A stretch of 64,000 nt of DNA. Source: an uncultured Lachnospiraceae bacterium (GTDB lineage: Bacteria > Bacillota > Clostridia > Lachnospirales > Lachnospiraceae). The stretch is from positions 124,001-188,000 of the forward strand of contig CAJUNB010000005.1 of NCBI GenBank assembly GCA_910587635.1. Direction: 5' to 3'. The notes below the pieces were generated by a model. That model was not told where the DNA came from, ran no database searches, and was given only the letters and a program-made list of their open reading frames with translations. Below, one piece after another: positions 39,830 to 47,987 of the stretch. The number at the start of each line of letters is the position of its first letter. Position 1 is the stretch's first letter. The position numbers were made by a program, and so were the translations under genes.

Positions 39830-42364
39830 ATGCTGTTTCAAGGAATTTTGTTGCTGCTTTGCATAGCGGTACTGTGTCTGCTGCCGGAGGCTGTGACACT
39901 ACTCATTGCCTATGATACACGCTGTGTTGGCTGGAGCAGAGAAGCCAGAAGACGGGTTTTCCTGTCTCTGCTCATTATCAGCAGTTGCGTTCATTTGATT
40001 TTCGCTTTTCTCATCCACAGGCTGTTTTTTCAAAAATGGAATATCCTGGAGACCATTGGAACGATCGGAAAGATGGAAACTACCTGTCAGGATATGGGCC
40101 GTTTTTCTGAATTTTTTCTACTGTGTATGGTATATGGTATTGTGCTCGGCTTTATTTTACATAAAATACTGGAAGCACTGGAAAAGGATTATGGAAGAGA
40201 AGCGATCGACAGGCGGAGGAAGGTATGGATTGTATTGCTTATTTCCATAATGGGCATGGCAGCCACTGTCTGTTATGGCATGCAGTTTTCTGTATCCGGT
40301 AAGATTAAAATCAATGAGATCTGCAGCAACGATGAGACGATACTGCTGGATGTGGATGGTAATATCAGGCTGAGCGACTATATAGAGCTCTATAACGGAG
40401 GTATGTTTGATTATCGAATCGAAGGCCTGTATTTGTCTGATAATGAGAATGAGTTGAAGAAATACGAAATACCTGCCGGAGTAATCAGAGCCGGGGGATA
40501 TCTGCTTGTTTTGCTGGACGGAAATGCTTCTTTTGGGATATCCAGGTACGGGGAGACGGTCTATCTGTCAGATCGGAACGGGAATGTGATCGATCAGGTT
40601 GACTGTATTGCTCTGGGAGGGGATACTGGGTACAGTAGAGTTCCTGATGGCAGTGAAAATCTGAGTGCCAGAGAGTGTACACCGGGATGGAGCAATAACT
40701 GGGCGACGCGTTATCTGCAAGCCCCTTCCTTTTCCTGTGAGAGTGGTTTTTACGGGGAAGCGTTTGATCTTGTCATTTTCTCTGAGGAAGATGCAAAGAT
40801 ATTTTATACGCTGGATGGCAGTATCCCCACAGAGCAGTCCATAGCTTATGAAGGCCCTATCCGGGTTTCCGATGTCAGTAGTCAGGAAAATAAATGGAGT
40901 ATGCGGGAAGATATATCTGCAGGGTTTCTTACCGATGAGATCAAAAAGATGGGAGAAGGCGCATTTTTACCCGGTTATCGGGCGCCCGATGCCCCTGTTG
41001 ACAAATGTACGGTGCTGCGAGCTGTCTGTATCGATGAAGAAGGAAACAGGAGCCCGGTAGCATCTGCCTCCTATTTTGTAGACTATGGCAGCAAAGCGGG
41101 CTATGAGGGCATGAATGTACTGTCTGTTATGACAGACCCGGACAATCTCTTTGACAATGACAGAGGAATTTATGTACTGGGAAGCGTCTATGATGCATAT
41201 AAAAATTCCGATCATCCGCAGTGGATAGACAGTGACTGGGAATGGTGGAGTGCTAACTACACCCAGAGAGGAAGGGACTGGGAGCGAGAGGCCTGTCTGC
41301 AGTTTTTTGATACCGGTGGCAAACTGCTTTTGTCAAAAGAAGGAGGAATTCGGATTCAGGGAGGCCGTACAAGAGGTAAGGCACAAAAGAGCCTGAATCT
41401 GTATGCCAGAAAAGAATACGACGGACAGGGCAGATTTCAGGCAGATTTTTTTGGCAGTGGCTATGAACCGAAACGGATGACCCTTTTTACAGGAGCCGAT
41501 GATAATATTGCAAAGATAAAAGACTATATGATGTCATGTATCATGGGCAGCCGACACTTTTCCATGATGGAGTTTGTCCCCTATGTGATGTTTCTGGACG
41601 GGGAATATTGGGGATGCTATTGGCTCACCGAAAAGTACGATGACAAATATTTCCAGTATCATTACGGTGTGGATGCGGAAGATGTGGTTATGATCAAACA
41701 TGGTATGATAGAAGTCGGCAATGAAGAAGATCTGAAGCTCTATCAGGAGATGCGGTCATTTTTGATCAATACAGATCTTGCTGTGGACAGGAACTATCAG
41801 AAAGCCTGTGAACTTGTTGATATGGAGAGCCTGATTGATTACTATGCAGCGGAGATCTATATAGGCAGATACGGTGACTGGCCCAGCGGAAATTTCGCGC
41901 TCTGGCGCACCCGGGAAGAGGGGATCGGCACTTACGGGGACGGAAGATGGAGATGGATTCTCTTTGATGTGAACAGCGGTTCCATGGAATATTTTGTAGC
42001 AGAAAATGATACACTGGCAGAAGTCATGGAAAAAGATGAACTGTTTGCCAGCCTGATGGAAAATGAAAAATTCCGGGAACAGTTCCGGCAGGTAATTCTG
42101 GATATGGCCAGGACAGAATTTTTGCCGGAAAAGACGGAAGTCTTCATAGAAGATTACAGGGCAACGATGGGAGAAACTCTGCAAAAGGAATACGAACGTT
42201 TTTATGGCGGGATACAGGAGCGGACCATGGACCTGGACTATATCATGGAAGATATGAAAAAGTTTTTTGTCAGAAGGTATGATTATATTACCCAGCGTTT
42301 TGACGGTGATTTTATGGAAGACCTGTCATCTGTGGAAGAAGGGGCAAATCAGGATGATACATAG
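39830..42364 (+). CDS. CotH kinase family protein with N-terminal membrane domain
   Basis: 844 residues. Several transmembrane helices in the first 165 residues (LFQGILLLLCIAVLCLLPEA; LLIISSCVHLIFAFLIH; FFLLCMVYGIVLGFILH; VWIVLLISIMGMAATVCYG), then a lamin-tail-like domain (about 170-285, INEICSNDETILLDVDG...DYIELYNGG), a chitobiase-type beta domain (about 310-390, IFYTLDGSIPTEQS) and a CotH domain (about 430-800: GGIRIQGGRTRGKAQKSLNLYAR, WGCYWLTEKYDDKYF, WRWILFDVNSG). CotH proteins are atypical kinases; spore-coat CotH phosphorylates coat protein CotB. Here the catalytic domain is predicted outside the membrane. First gene of a four-gene module with overlapping ends. GAGG lies upstream of ATG 39830. 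Confidence 0.85.
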   Translation: MLFQGILLLLCIAVLCLLPEAVTLLIAYDTRCVGWSREARRRVFLSLLIISSCVHLIFAFLIHRLFFQKWNILETIGTIGKMETTCQDMGRFSEFFLLCMVYGIVLGFILHKILEALEKDYGREAIDRRRKVWIVLLISIMGMAATVCYGMQFSVSGKIKINEICSNDETILLDVDGNIRLSDYIELYNGGMFDYRIEGLYLSDNENELKKYEIPAGVIRAGGYLLVLLDGNASFGISRYGETVYLSDRNGNVIDQVDCIALGGDTGYSRVPDGSENLSARECTPGWSNNWATRYLQAPSFSCESGFYGEAFDLVIFSEEDAKIFYTLDGSIPTEQSIAYEGPIRVSDVSSQENKWSMREDISAGFLTDEIKKMGEGAFLPGYRAPDAPVDKCTVLRAVCIDEEGNRSPVASASYFVDYGSKAGYEGMNVLSVMTDPDNLFDNDRGIYVLGSVYDAYKNSDHPQWIDSDWEWWSANYTQRGRDWEREACLQFFDTGGKLLLSKEGGIRIQGGRTRGKAQKSLNLYARKEYDGQGRFQADFFGSGYEPKRMTLFTGADDNIAKIKDYMMSCIMGSRHFSMMEFVPYVMFLDGEYWGCYWLTEKYDDKYFQYHYGVDAEDVVMIKHGMIEVGNEEDLKLYQEMRSFLINTDLAVDRNYQKACELVDMESLIDYYAAEIYIGRYGDWPSGNFALWRTREEGIGTYGDGRWRWILFDVNSGSMEYFVAENDTLAEVMEKDELFASLMENEKFREQFRQVILDMARTEFLPEKTEVFIEDYRATMGETLQKEYERFYGGIQERTMDLDYIMEDMKKFFVRRYDYITQRFDGDFMEDLSSVEEGANQDDT

Positions 42365-43226
42365 AAAGAAAATACCGGTGATACTGGGAATCTTTGCAAT
42401 GGGAATTGGTTTGGTGTTGTCCGGCTGTACGGCCGGAGTGAATCCCGGCCAGGAAAATGAAATTGCGGAAAAGGGAGACGGCGGCGATTATATACCGATT
42501 TCCAGTACCAGGGCAGATTTGGATACTGCGTGGGAAGAGGCAGTGGAAATCGATCTGTCTCTGACGGACAGAGAGTATACGATTACGGATGCCGGTGATT
42601 ATTTGTTATCCGGTAGTTTAGAAGGGAACTTGTATGTGGATGCGGAAGAGCAGATTGTACATTTGATTTTCAATCATGTGGATATCCGTTCCCGGTCCGG
42701 TCCGGCCATACATGTGAAATCGGCGGGAAAAGTGATTATTACACTGGCTGATGGTTCATCTAATACAGTACAGGACAGTATGTATCACCGGGGAAAGGAC
42801 GAAGGAGATGCTGCTATTTACAGTCAGTGTGATCTGACGGTAAACGGCACCGGCTCTCTTACAGTTTATGGAGACTATGCGGACGGGATCCATTCCAAAG
42901 ATGTGGTAAAGCTGCTGGGAGGAGAGATATCAGTTCGGGCGAAAAACAATGCTGTGCAGGGGAATGACGGATTGCTTGTCAATGTGGCGTCTCTTGCAGT
43001 GGAATGCGAAGGAAGCGGGCTGCGCAGTACAAAGTCAGGAAAAGAGGACAAGGGAACGATCGATATCTCAGGAGGGCAGATTTCGATAATTGCCGGAGAA
43101 TATGCTGTCTCCTCTGCCAGAGATCTGTATATGAGGAATTGTTCTTTCTGGAGTAATGCCGTACTGGGAGAGCTGAACGTAGCGGGTGATCGCTATTTGG
43201 CGGAAGGTTGTATGGAAAATGGATAG
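42354..43226 (+). CDS. Cthe_2159-like carbohydrate-binding domain lipoprotein
   Basis: 290 residues. Lipoprotein signal peptide with basic start (IHRKK), hydrophobic core and lipobox LSGC (Cys about 23). The mature part is a right-handed beta-helix-like domain of the Cthe_2159/DUF4353 family (YTITDAGDYLLSGSLEGNLYVDA, HLIFNHVDIRSRSGPAIHVKSAGKVIITLADGSSNTV split over repeats, DGIHSKDVVKL), reported in Clostridium thermocellum to bind acidic polysaccharides such as pectin/cellulose. Truncated relative to longer homologues that have two such domains. Starts within the cotH stop region (11-nt overlap) and overlaps the next gene by 8 nt. Confidence 0.82.
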   Translation: MIHRKKIPVILGIFAMGIGLVLSGCTAGVNPGQENEIAEKGDGGDYIPISSTRADLDTAWEEAVEIDLSLTDREYTITDAGDYLLSGSLEGNLYVDAEEQIVHLIFNHVDIRSRSGPAIHVKSAGKVIITLADGSSNTVQDSMYHRGKDEGDAAIYSQCDLTVNGTGSLTVYGDYADGIHSKDVVKLLGGEISVRAKNNAVQGNDGLLVNVASLAVECEGSGLRSTKSGKEDKGTIDISGGQISIIAGEYAVSSARDLYMRNCSFWSNAVLGELNVAGDRYLAEGCMENG

Positions 43227-43902
43227 ATACCGGCATGAATATAAATACAGGATTGACAGAATAGAGGAAGAGATTCTTCTGATGCGGGCGAGAGGGGCTC
43301 TGGACAGGGATTCCCATGCTGGAAAAGATGGGACGTATTATGTCAGAAGTCTGTATTTTGACGACTATGGGGACAGCTGTCTGTTGGACAATGAGGATGG
43401 AGTAGATCCCCGGTGTAAATTCAGAATGCGGTACTACAACGATGATATTGGATATATACGCCTGGAGAGAAAAAGCAAACGGCGTGGAATGTGCCGGAAA
43501 AGCACTTGTCTGCTTACTACGGAAGAATGCCGCAAGCTTATGAGGGGAATCATACCGGAAGTAAGGCCGGATATGCCGGAAGATAAGCAGAAGATGTTTC
43601 TGGAAATGGAACTGCGCAGTCTCATTCCGAAAGTTATCGTTTCTTTTGAGCGGGCTGCATTTGTCTGGCCGATGGGGGAAGTCCGCATCACCTTTGACAG
43701 ACAGATCACATCATCCGGCGATATAGAACAATTTCTAGCGGGCAATTACCCCATGCGGCCGGTACTGTCTGAAGGAAGGGGAATCCTGGAAATAAAGTGG
43801 GATGAGGCACTGCCGCTGTATCTGAAAAATTTGATGCAGCTGGACAGCCTGCAGTGGGACGGATGTTCCAAATATTATATGTGCAGACTTTGCCATTTGT
43901 AG
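43219..43902 (+). CDS. VTC-domain polyphosphate polymerase
   Basis: 227 residues, a minimal VTC catalytic domain without SPX. Basic and acidic tunnel residues typical of VTC4 are visible: RHEYKYRID at the N-terminus, VRSLYFDDYGDSCLLDN, CKFRMRYYND, RLERKSKRRG, VIVSFERAAFV, VRITFDRQI and ILEIKW. Such proteins polymerise phosphate from ATP into polyphosphate, in eukaryotes with translocation across a membrane. Here the next gene encodes a DUF4956 membrane protein, a frequent partner. ATG 43219 overlaps the preceding stop by 8 nt. Confidence 0.87.
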   Translation: MDRYRHEYKYRIDRIEEEILLMRARGALDRDSHAGKDGTYYVRSLYFDDYGDSCLLDNEDGVDPRCKFRMRYYNDDIGYIRLERKSKRRGMCRKSTCLLTTEECRKLMRGIIPEVRPDMPEDKQKMFLEMELRSLIPKVIVSFERAAFVWPMGEVRITFDRQITSSGDIEQFLAGNYPMRPVLSEGRGILEIKWDEALPLYLKNLMQLDSLQWDGCSKYYMCRLCHL

Positions 43903-43966
43903 GTGATTTATACATCATAGGAGGCACTACAGAAGGCATCCTGAAATGCAAGAAGGGGGATTGGAA

Positions 43967-44641
43967 ATGGGAATCAGGGAAGTCATCAGACGCTCATTTG
44001 TGGAAGGATACGCTACAGGCAGTCTGGAAATTGATGCTGTCTTTGTCTGTATTTTATGTACTGCTGCCATAGCAGTCTATATCTATATGGTCTATAAATG
44101 TATCAATAAAAATTCTTTTTATAACCGTAATTTTAATTTGTCTCTCATAGCCATAGCCATCGTCACGTCGGCTGTTATATTGACGATACAGTCCAATATT
44201 GTCGTCTCTCTCGGTATGGTGGGGGCACTGTCCATTGTGCGGTTCCGAACGGCCATCAAAGATCCGATGGATCTGTTTTTCCTGTTCTGGTCGATCAGCG
44301 TAGGGATTATCTGTGGTGCAGGATTTGCCATGATTGCTGTGGTTGCTTCTTTTGTGCTGACTGTTACGATCGTCGTATTTTCTCTGCTGCCGGAGTCCAG
44401 GAGGTCGCTACTGTTGGTGGTGAATGCGTCCTCTTATCAGGATGAGGGACAAGTCATGCAGATCGTAGACGATAGTTGTCAATATGCGAGGACGAGAGCC
44501 AGGAATGTGACAAGAGGAGGGATTCACTTTGCCATAGAAATACGGGTAAAGGATCAGAAGGAGCTGATTGAAAAACTGATGGAGCTGGAATGCGTTACAT
44601 CGGCTTCCCTTGTAGAGCACGATGGGGATGTGACAGTGTAG
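43967..44641 (+). CDS. DUF4956 domain-containing membrane protein
   Basis: 224 residues with four hydrophobic segments (AVFVCILCTAAIAVYIYMVY; LSLIAIAIVTSAVILTI; VSLGMVGALSIVRFRTAIKDPMDLFFLF as the conserved DUF4956 core with GALSIVRFRTAIKDP; AGFAMIAVVASFVLTVTIVVFSLL) and a soluble C-terminal domain that resembles an ACT-like fold (HFAIEIRVKDQKELIEKLMELE). The VRFRTAIKDP motif is the family signature. DUF4956 genes commonly adjoin VTC and CotH genes, so a transport or scaffold role in polyphosphate or cell-surface assembly is plausible, but unproven. ATG 43967 follows AAGGGGGA; ATG 43946 has no ribosome-binding site. Confidence 0.85.
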   Translation: MGIREVIRRSFVEGYATGSLEIDAVFVCILCTAAIAVYIYMVYKCINKNSFYNRNFNLSLIAIAIVTSAVILTIQSNIVVSLGMVGALSIVRFRTAIKDPMDLFFLFWSISVGIICGAGFAMIAVVASFVLTVTIVVFSLLPESRRSLLLVVNASSYQDEGQVMQIVDDSCQYARTRARNVTRGGIHFAIEIRVKDQKELIEKLMELECVTSASLVEHDGDVTV

Positions 44642-44653
44642 TATGACATATTA

Positions 44654-44785
44654 TACCCTCAGTGGACAAGGGCACACACGCCCTGAACCATGATATTTCG
44701 GTAATTTTCTGCGTTGTCCTCAATCAGCGTACTCCAGTACGCCTCAATCGTCCGCTTTGTAAATTACCGAAATATCTATGGTCAG
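44654..44785. repeat. Long imperfect hairpin, MITE/REP-like element
   Basis: A 103-nt foldback (44683-44785): outer arms CTGAACCATGATATTTCGG and its near-complement ending ATATCTATGGTCAG, inner perfect segments ATTTCGGTAATTT / AAATTACCGAAAT and a terminal GCGTACT-CC-AGTACGC hairpin. It is preceded by TACCCTCAGTGGACAA (44654-44669) and a GGGC/GCCC mini-hairpin. The 16-mer recurs with one mismatch at 62246-62261, suggesting a dispersed family. It lies between the DUF4956 gene and cobC, at the right edge of the module that splits the cobalamin locus. It may also act as a terminator. Confidence 0.55.
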
Positions 44786-44832
44786 TGTCAGAGAGTCGGA
44801 AAGAAGTATGAGAAAAGAGGAAAGAGAAACGG

Positions 44833-45438
44833 ATGGAGCTGTACTGGATCAGGCATGGGATGACAAAAGGGAATGCTGAAAGGCGGTATGTGGGCGGCAG
44901 GACGGATGAAAGACTGGCGGAAGCGGGGAAAAAAGAGATAGAAAGAAGAGTCGCTCTGGGGTTGTATCCCCAGGCGGATACCGTATTTGTGAGTCCTATG
45001 AAACGATGCCGGGAAACGGCTGCCATCATATACCCGGATGCGGTGTGGACGACAGTAGAGGGATTCCGGGAGTGCGATTTTGGATTGTTTGAGAATAAAA
45101 ATGAAGAGGAGCTGAAGGGACTGGCATTTTACGAGGATTGGATACACGCCGACGAAGGTGCGGCTTTTCCGGGAGGTGAGTCACCGGCTCTGTTTACTGA
45201 ACGGTGTGTAAAGGCGCTGCAGGAGCTTGCAGGGTCAGGGAAGATAGGTGACAGAGCTGCTTTTGTGGTCCATGGTGGCGTCATTATGTCTATACTTTCC
45301 ACTCTGGATGAAAAACAGAAGGGGTTCTATGGATATTATGCGGAAAACGGATGGGGTTATCGCTGTCGTATGACATGGGAGAACGGAAAGATGGTGATTC
45401 GGGACTGCCAGCCTTTACACAATCTGCCGATGGGATGA
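44833..45438 (+). CDS. cobC: Histidine phosphatase family protein, probable alpha-ribazole phosphatase CobC
   Basis: 201 residues. Phosphoglycerate-mutase-like fold with catalytic RHG in MELYWIRHGMTKGNAERRYVG, the FVSPMKRCRETA region, the ECDFGLFENK acid and the second histidine in FVVHGGVIMSIL. CobC dephosphorylates alpha-ribazole-5'-phosphate or cobalamin-5'-phosphate; the context directly before cbiB supports that call over other histidine phosphatases. Good AGGAAAGAG ribosome-binding site. First gene of the second cobalamin segment; the nearest upstream feature is the long hairpin. Confidence 0.85.
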   Translation: MELYWIRHGMTKGNAERRYVGGRTDERLAEAGKKEIERRVALGLYPQADTVFVSPMKRCRETAAIIYPDAVWTTVEGFRECDFGLFENKNEEELKGLAFYEDWIHADEGAAFPGGESPALFTERCVKALQELAGSGKIGDRAAFVVHGGVIMSILSTLDEKQKGFYGYYAENGWGYRCRMTWENGKMVIRDCQPLHNLPMG

Positions 45439-45442
45439 GAAG

Positions 45443-46438
45443 ATGAATATTGTATATGCAATGACAGCAGGATTTCTCCTGGACTGTATCGTGGGGGATC
45501 CTCACAGGCTTCCCCATCCGATTCGATGGATTGGCAGGCTGATTTCTCTGTTGGACAGGTGCCTGAACAGAAAACAGGATGCAAAAGAAAGGAAAATCTT
45601 ATCAGGAATTGTATATGTCACGGTGGTATTGGCAGTGACGGGAGCCGCCGTATTTTTTTTCCGCCTGTTTTTATACCGGCTGTCCGGGACTGTGGGGATA
45701 TTGGGTGACGGACTTTTGTTTTTCTACTGTATTGCACCGAAAAGCCTCTGCAGGGAGAGCATGGCGGTCTATCGGGAGCTGGCTGTGAAGAGAACCGATG
45801 GAGACTCTGGAGAGGACGGGCTGGGGAGGGCGCGGAAAGCACTGTCCATGATTGTGGGCCGGGATACGGAGAAACTGACAGAAGAAGGAATCATCAAAGC
45901 AGCTGTAGAAACCGTGGCGGAAAATGCATCAGATGGAGTAATGGCTCCCATGTTCTATATGGCTCTGGGCGGCCCCTTTTTGTGCTTTCTCTATAAGGCG
46001 GTCAACACGATGGATTCCATGACAGGCTACCACAATGAGACTTATGAATATTTTGGAAAGGCTGCTGCCATAGCAGATGATGTATGGAACTATATACCGT
46101 CCAGGCTGACAGCCTTTGTCATGCTCTTTGCCACAATGATACTTTCCCCGTTTTATCCATATCTGGATTGGAAACGGGGATTTATGACGTATAAGAGAGA
46201 CCGAAGGAAACATAAGAGCCCCAATGCGGCGCAGACAGAGAGCGTATGCGCGGGGGTACTGGGGATACAACTGGCAGGAGATGCCAGTTATTTCGGAAGG
46301 ACGATACAAAAACCGTGTATTGGTGATGCTGTTCGTCCCGTAGAGCGGGAAGATATCCGCCGGGCGAATCGTCTTATGTATGTGTCTTCCCTGCTTTCAT
46401 TGTTTCTTTTGGCAGGAATGAGGTATTTATGGGGATAA
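45443..46438 (+). CDS. cbiB: Adenosylcobinamide-phosphate synthase CbiB
   Basis: 331 residues, integral membrane protein. Family motifs: GFLLDCIVGDPHRLPHPIRWIGRLI at the N-terminus, ARKALSMIVGRDT, AAVETVAENASDGVMAPMFYMALGG, AVNTMDSMTGYHNETYEYFG, ARLDDVWNYIPSRLTA-like ADDVWNYIPSRLTAF, and NAAQTESVCAGVLGIQLAGDASYFG. It attaches aminopropanol phosphate (made by CobD from threonine phosphate) to adenosylcobyric acid. Four nt after cobC; overlaps cbiC by 10 nt. Confidence 0.95.
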   Translation: MNIVYAMTAGFLLDCIVGDPHRLPHPIRWIGRLISLLDRCLNRKQDAKERKILSGIVYVTVVLAVTGAAVFFFRLFLYRLSGTVGILGDGLLFFYCIAPKSLCRESMAVYRELAVKRTDGDSGEDGLGRARKALSMIVGRDTEKLTEEGIIKAAVETVAENASDGVMAPMFYMALGGPFLCFLYKAVNTMDSMTGYHNETYEYFGKAAAIADDVWNYIPSRLTAFVMLFATMILSPFYPYLDWKRGFMTYKRDRRKHKSPNAAQTESVCAGVLGIQLAGDASYFGRTIQKPCIGDAVRPVEREDIRRANRLMYVSSLLSLFLLAGMRYLWG

Positions 46439-47103
46439 ATGACAGGAAAATAGTAAATGCAGATAGAAAGTGCCCGGAAATTTTGCATCCTGACCGGATA
46501 GAAGCGGAGAGCTTTCGAATTATTGAAAAAGAAATCGGAGAAATGGGCAGGACAGTTCCGGCCCGGTACGCTTCTGTCATCAAACGGGTCATTCATACGA
46601 CGGCAGATTTTTCTTATCTGGACTCTCTTTATTTTTCGGAAACCGTCATAGATCAGGCCATAACTGCCCTGAAGGAAGGCTGCTGTGTAGTTACCGATAC
46701 GAATATGGCGAAGGCAGGGATTCACAAGAGCTCTTTGGAGAAGCTGGGGGGAGAGGTACTGTGTTATATGGCAGAGGAAGAGGTGGCCAGGAGCGCGAAG
46801 GAGCGGGGAATAACAAGGGCACAGGTCAGTATGGAAAAGTCCGCAGAGACGGGAAAAGACTATATCTATGTCATTGGAAACGCCCCTACTGCGCTGCTGC
46901 GGATTGTGGAGCTGGCAGAGGCAGGCAGGCTCTGTCCCCGTTTTGTCGTCGGGGCGCCGGTGGGGTTTGTCAATGTGGTGGAGGCAAAGGAGCGGCTGAT
47001 GGCTTCTTCCATTCCGTGTATTGTCCCAAGGGGAAGAAAAGGAGGCAGTAACGTGGCGGCGGCTATTTTCAACGCCCTCTTATATGATGTGGCAGGGAGG
47101 TAG
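46429..47103 (+). CDS. cbiC: Precorrin-8X / cobalt-precorrin-8 methylmutase
   Basis: 224 residues. CbiC/CobH motifs: PDRIEAESFRIIEKE, VIKRVIHTTADFSYLDSL (the conserved His of HTTADF is the catalytic acid in CobH), VVTDTNMAKAGI, IGNAPTALLRI and VGAPVGFVNVVEAKE...RKGGSNVAAAIFNALL. It migrates the methyl group from C11 to C12, forming cobyrinic acid. Overlaps cbiB by 10 nt. Functionally it belongs between the first cluster segment (CbiJ/CbiET) and CbiA. Confidence 0.96.
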   Translation: MGINDRKIVNADRKCPEILHPDRIEAESFRIIEKEIGEMGRTVPARYASVIKRVIHTTADFSYLDSLYFSETVIDQAITALKEGCCVVTDTNMAKAGIHKSSLEKLGGEVLCYMAEEEVARSAKERGITRAQVSMEKSAETGKDYIYVIGNAPTALLRIVELAEAGRLCPRFVVGAPVGFVNVVEAKERLMASSIPCIVPRGRKGGSNVAAAIFNALLYDVAGR

Positions 47104-47108
47104 AAGAG

Positions 47109-47987
47109 ATGAAAGGGAAGAAGGAACGGAGTAGATGGAAAAGATGGAAAGGCGGCCTGATACGGTGTCTGCCTGGAGCGGTGTTTTTTCTGGTGACGGC
47201 CTGTCCTGTAGCAGCGAAGGAGGAGACAGAGGCAGTCATTGTCAGTGAAGAGGAAAATGAGTTCCCCGGAAGTATCCGGGAGGATGGACTGGAGAAACAG
47301 GTTCTGGCATATTATGAGGCGGAAGGAAAGGGCGATCTGGAAAAGATGACAGAAGCCCGCGGGATGGAAGACCGGGAACGGCAAATTCGTATTCAGGTAC
47401 TTTCGGAAAACGGGATGTCTGATATCCAGGTTACCCGCATGGTTGTCTATCCGGCAGATGAGAGACGGATTGTGATCGTTTCCTATGATATGTATCTGGA
47501 AGGTGTGGAGCAGGGAAAGAAAGTGAAACTGCCGGGATTGGAAACATTTCTGACGGAGCCGGATAAAGAGGGGGGCTGGGTGCTTTTCGAGGAAGTACCC
47601 AAAGAGGCAGAAGAAGAGATGGCCGACAGGATAATGGCCTGTTGGGATCGGGAAGAGGTAGGAGACTGGATCAATGAAATCAACAGAGCTTATGAGGAAG
47701 CGCTGAAGGATTCTCCTGAAACAGTGGAATGGATTGATGAAGTGAGAGAAAAACTCGGGAAGGAGTTATCCGAGGAGCTGGCGAAGGAGTTGGAGATGCA
47801 GGAGCGTCATTATTATACTGTGAAAAAGGGAGACAGTTTGTGGCGTATAGCCGGGGAGCTTCTGGGAGACGGTACGGAGTGGAAGAAACTGTATGAGGAG
47901 AACAGGGAGCTGATCGGGGAGAATCCCGATTTGATTTTGCCGGGAACGGAGCTGGCAATCGCCCGGCAGGCAGGAGAGAAATCATGA
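47109..47987 (+). CDS. Secreted LysM-domain protein embedded in the cobalamin operon
   Basis: 292 residues. Basic N-terminus and hydrophobic core (about 17-33, CLPGAVFFLVTACPVAA) form a signal peptide or anchor; a mature region of about 180 residues, acidic and charged, with no recognised domain (LEKQVLAYYEAEGKGDLEKM ... YDMYLEGVEQGKKVKLPGLETF); and a C-terminal LysM domain (about 233-285, YYTVKKGDSLWRIAGELLGD). It probably sits in the cell wall. It lies 5 nt after cbiC and overlaps cobD by 4 bp (ATGA), so it is expressed with the cobalamin enzymes, an unexpected neighbour. A role in corrinoid capture is conceivable but unsupported. Confidence 0.8.
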   Translation: MKGKKERSRWKRWKGGLIRCLPGAVFFLVTACPVAAKEETEAVIVSEEENEFPGSIREDGLEKQVLAYYEAEGKGDLEKMTEARGMEDRERQIRIQVLSENGMSDIQVTRMVVYPADERRIVIVSYDMYLEGVEQGKKVKLPGLETFLTEPDKEGGWVLFEEVPKEAEEEMADRIMACWDREEVGDWINEINRAYEEALKDSPETVEWIDEVREKLGKELSEELAKELEMQERHYYTVKKGDSLWRIAGELLGDGTEWKKLYEENRELIGENPDLILPGTELAIARQAGEKS

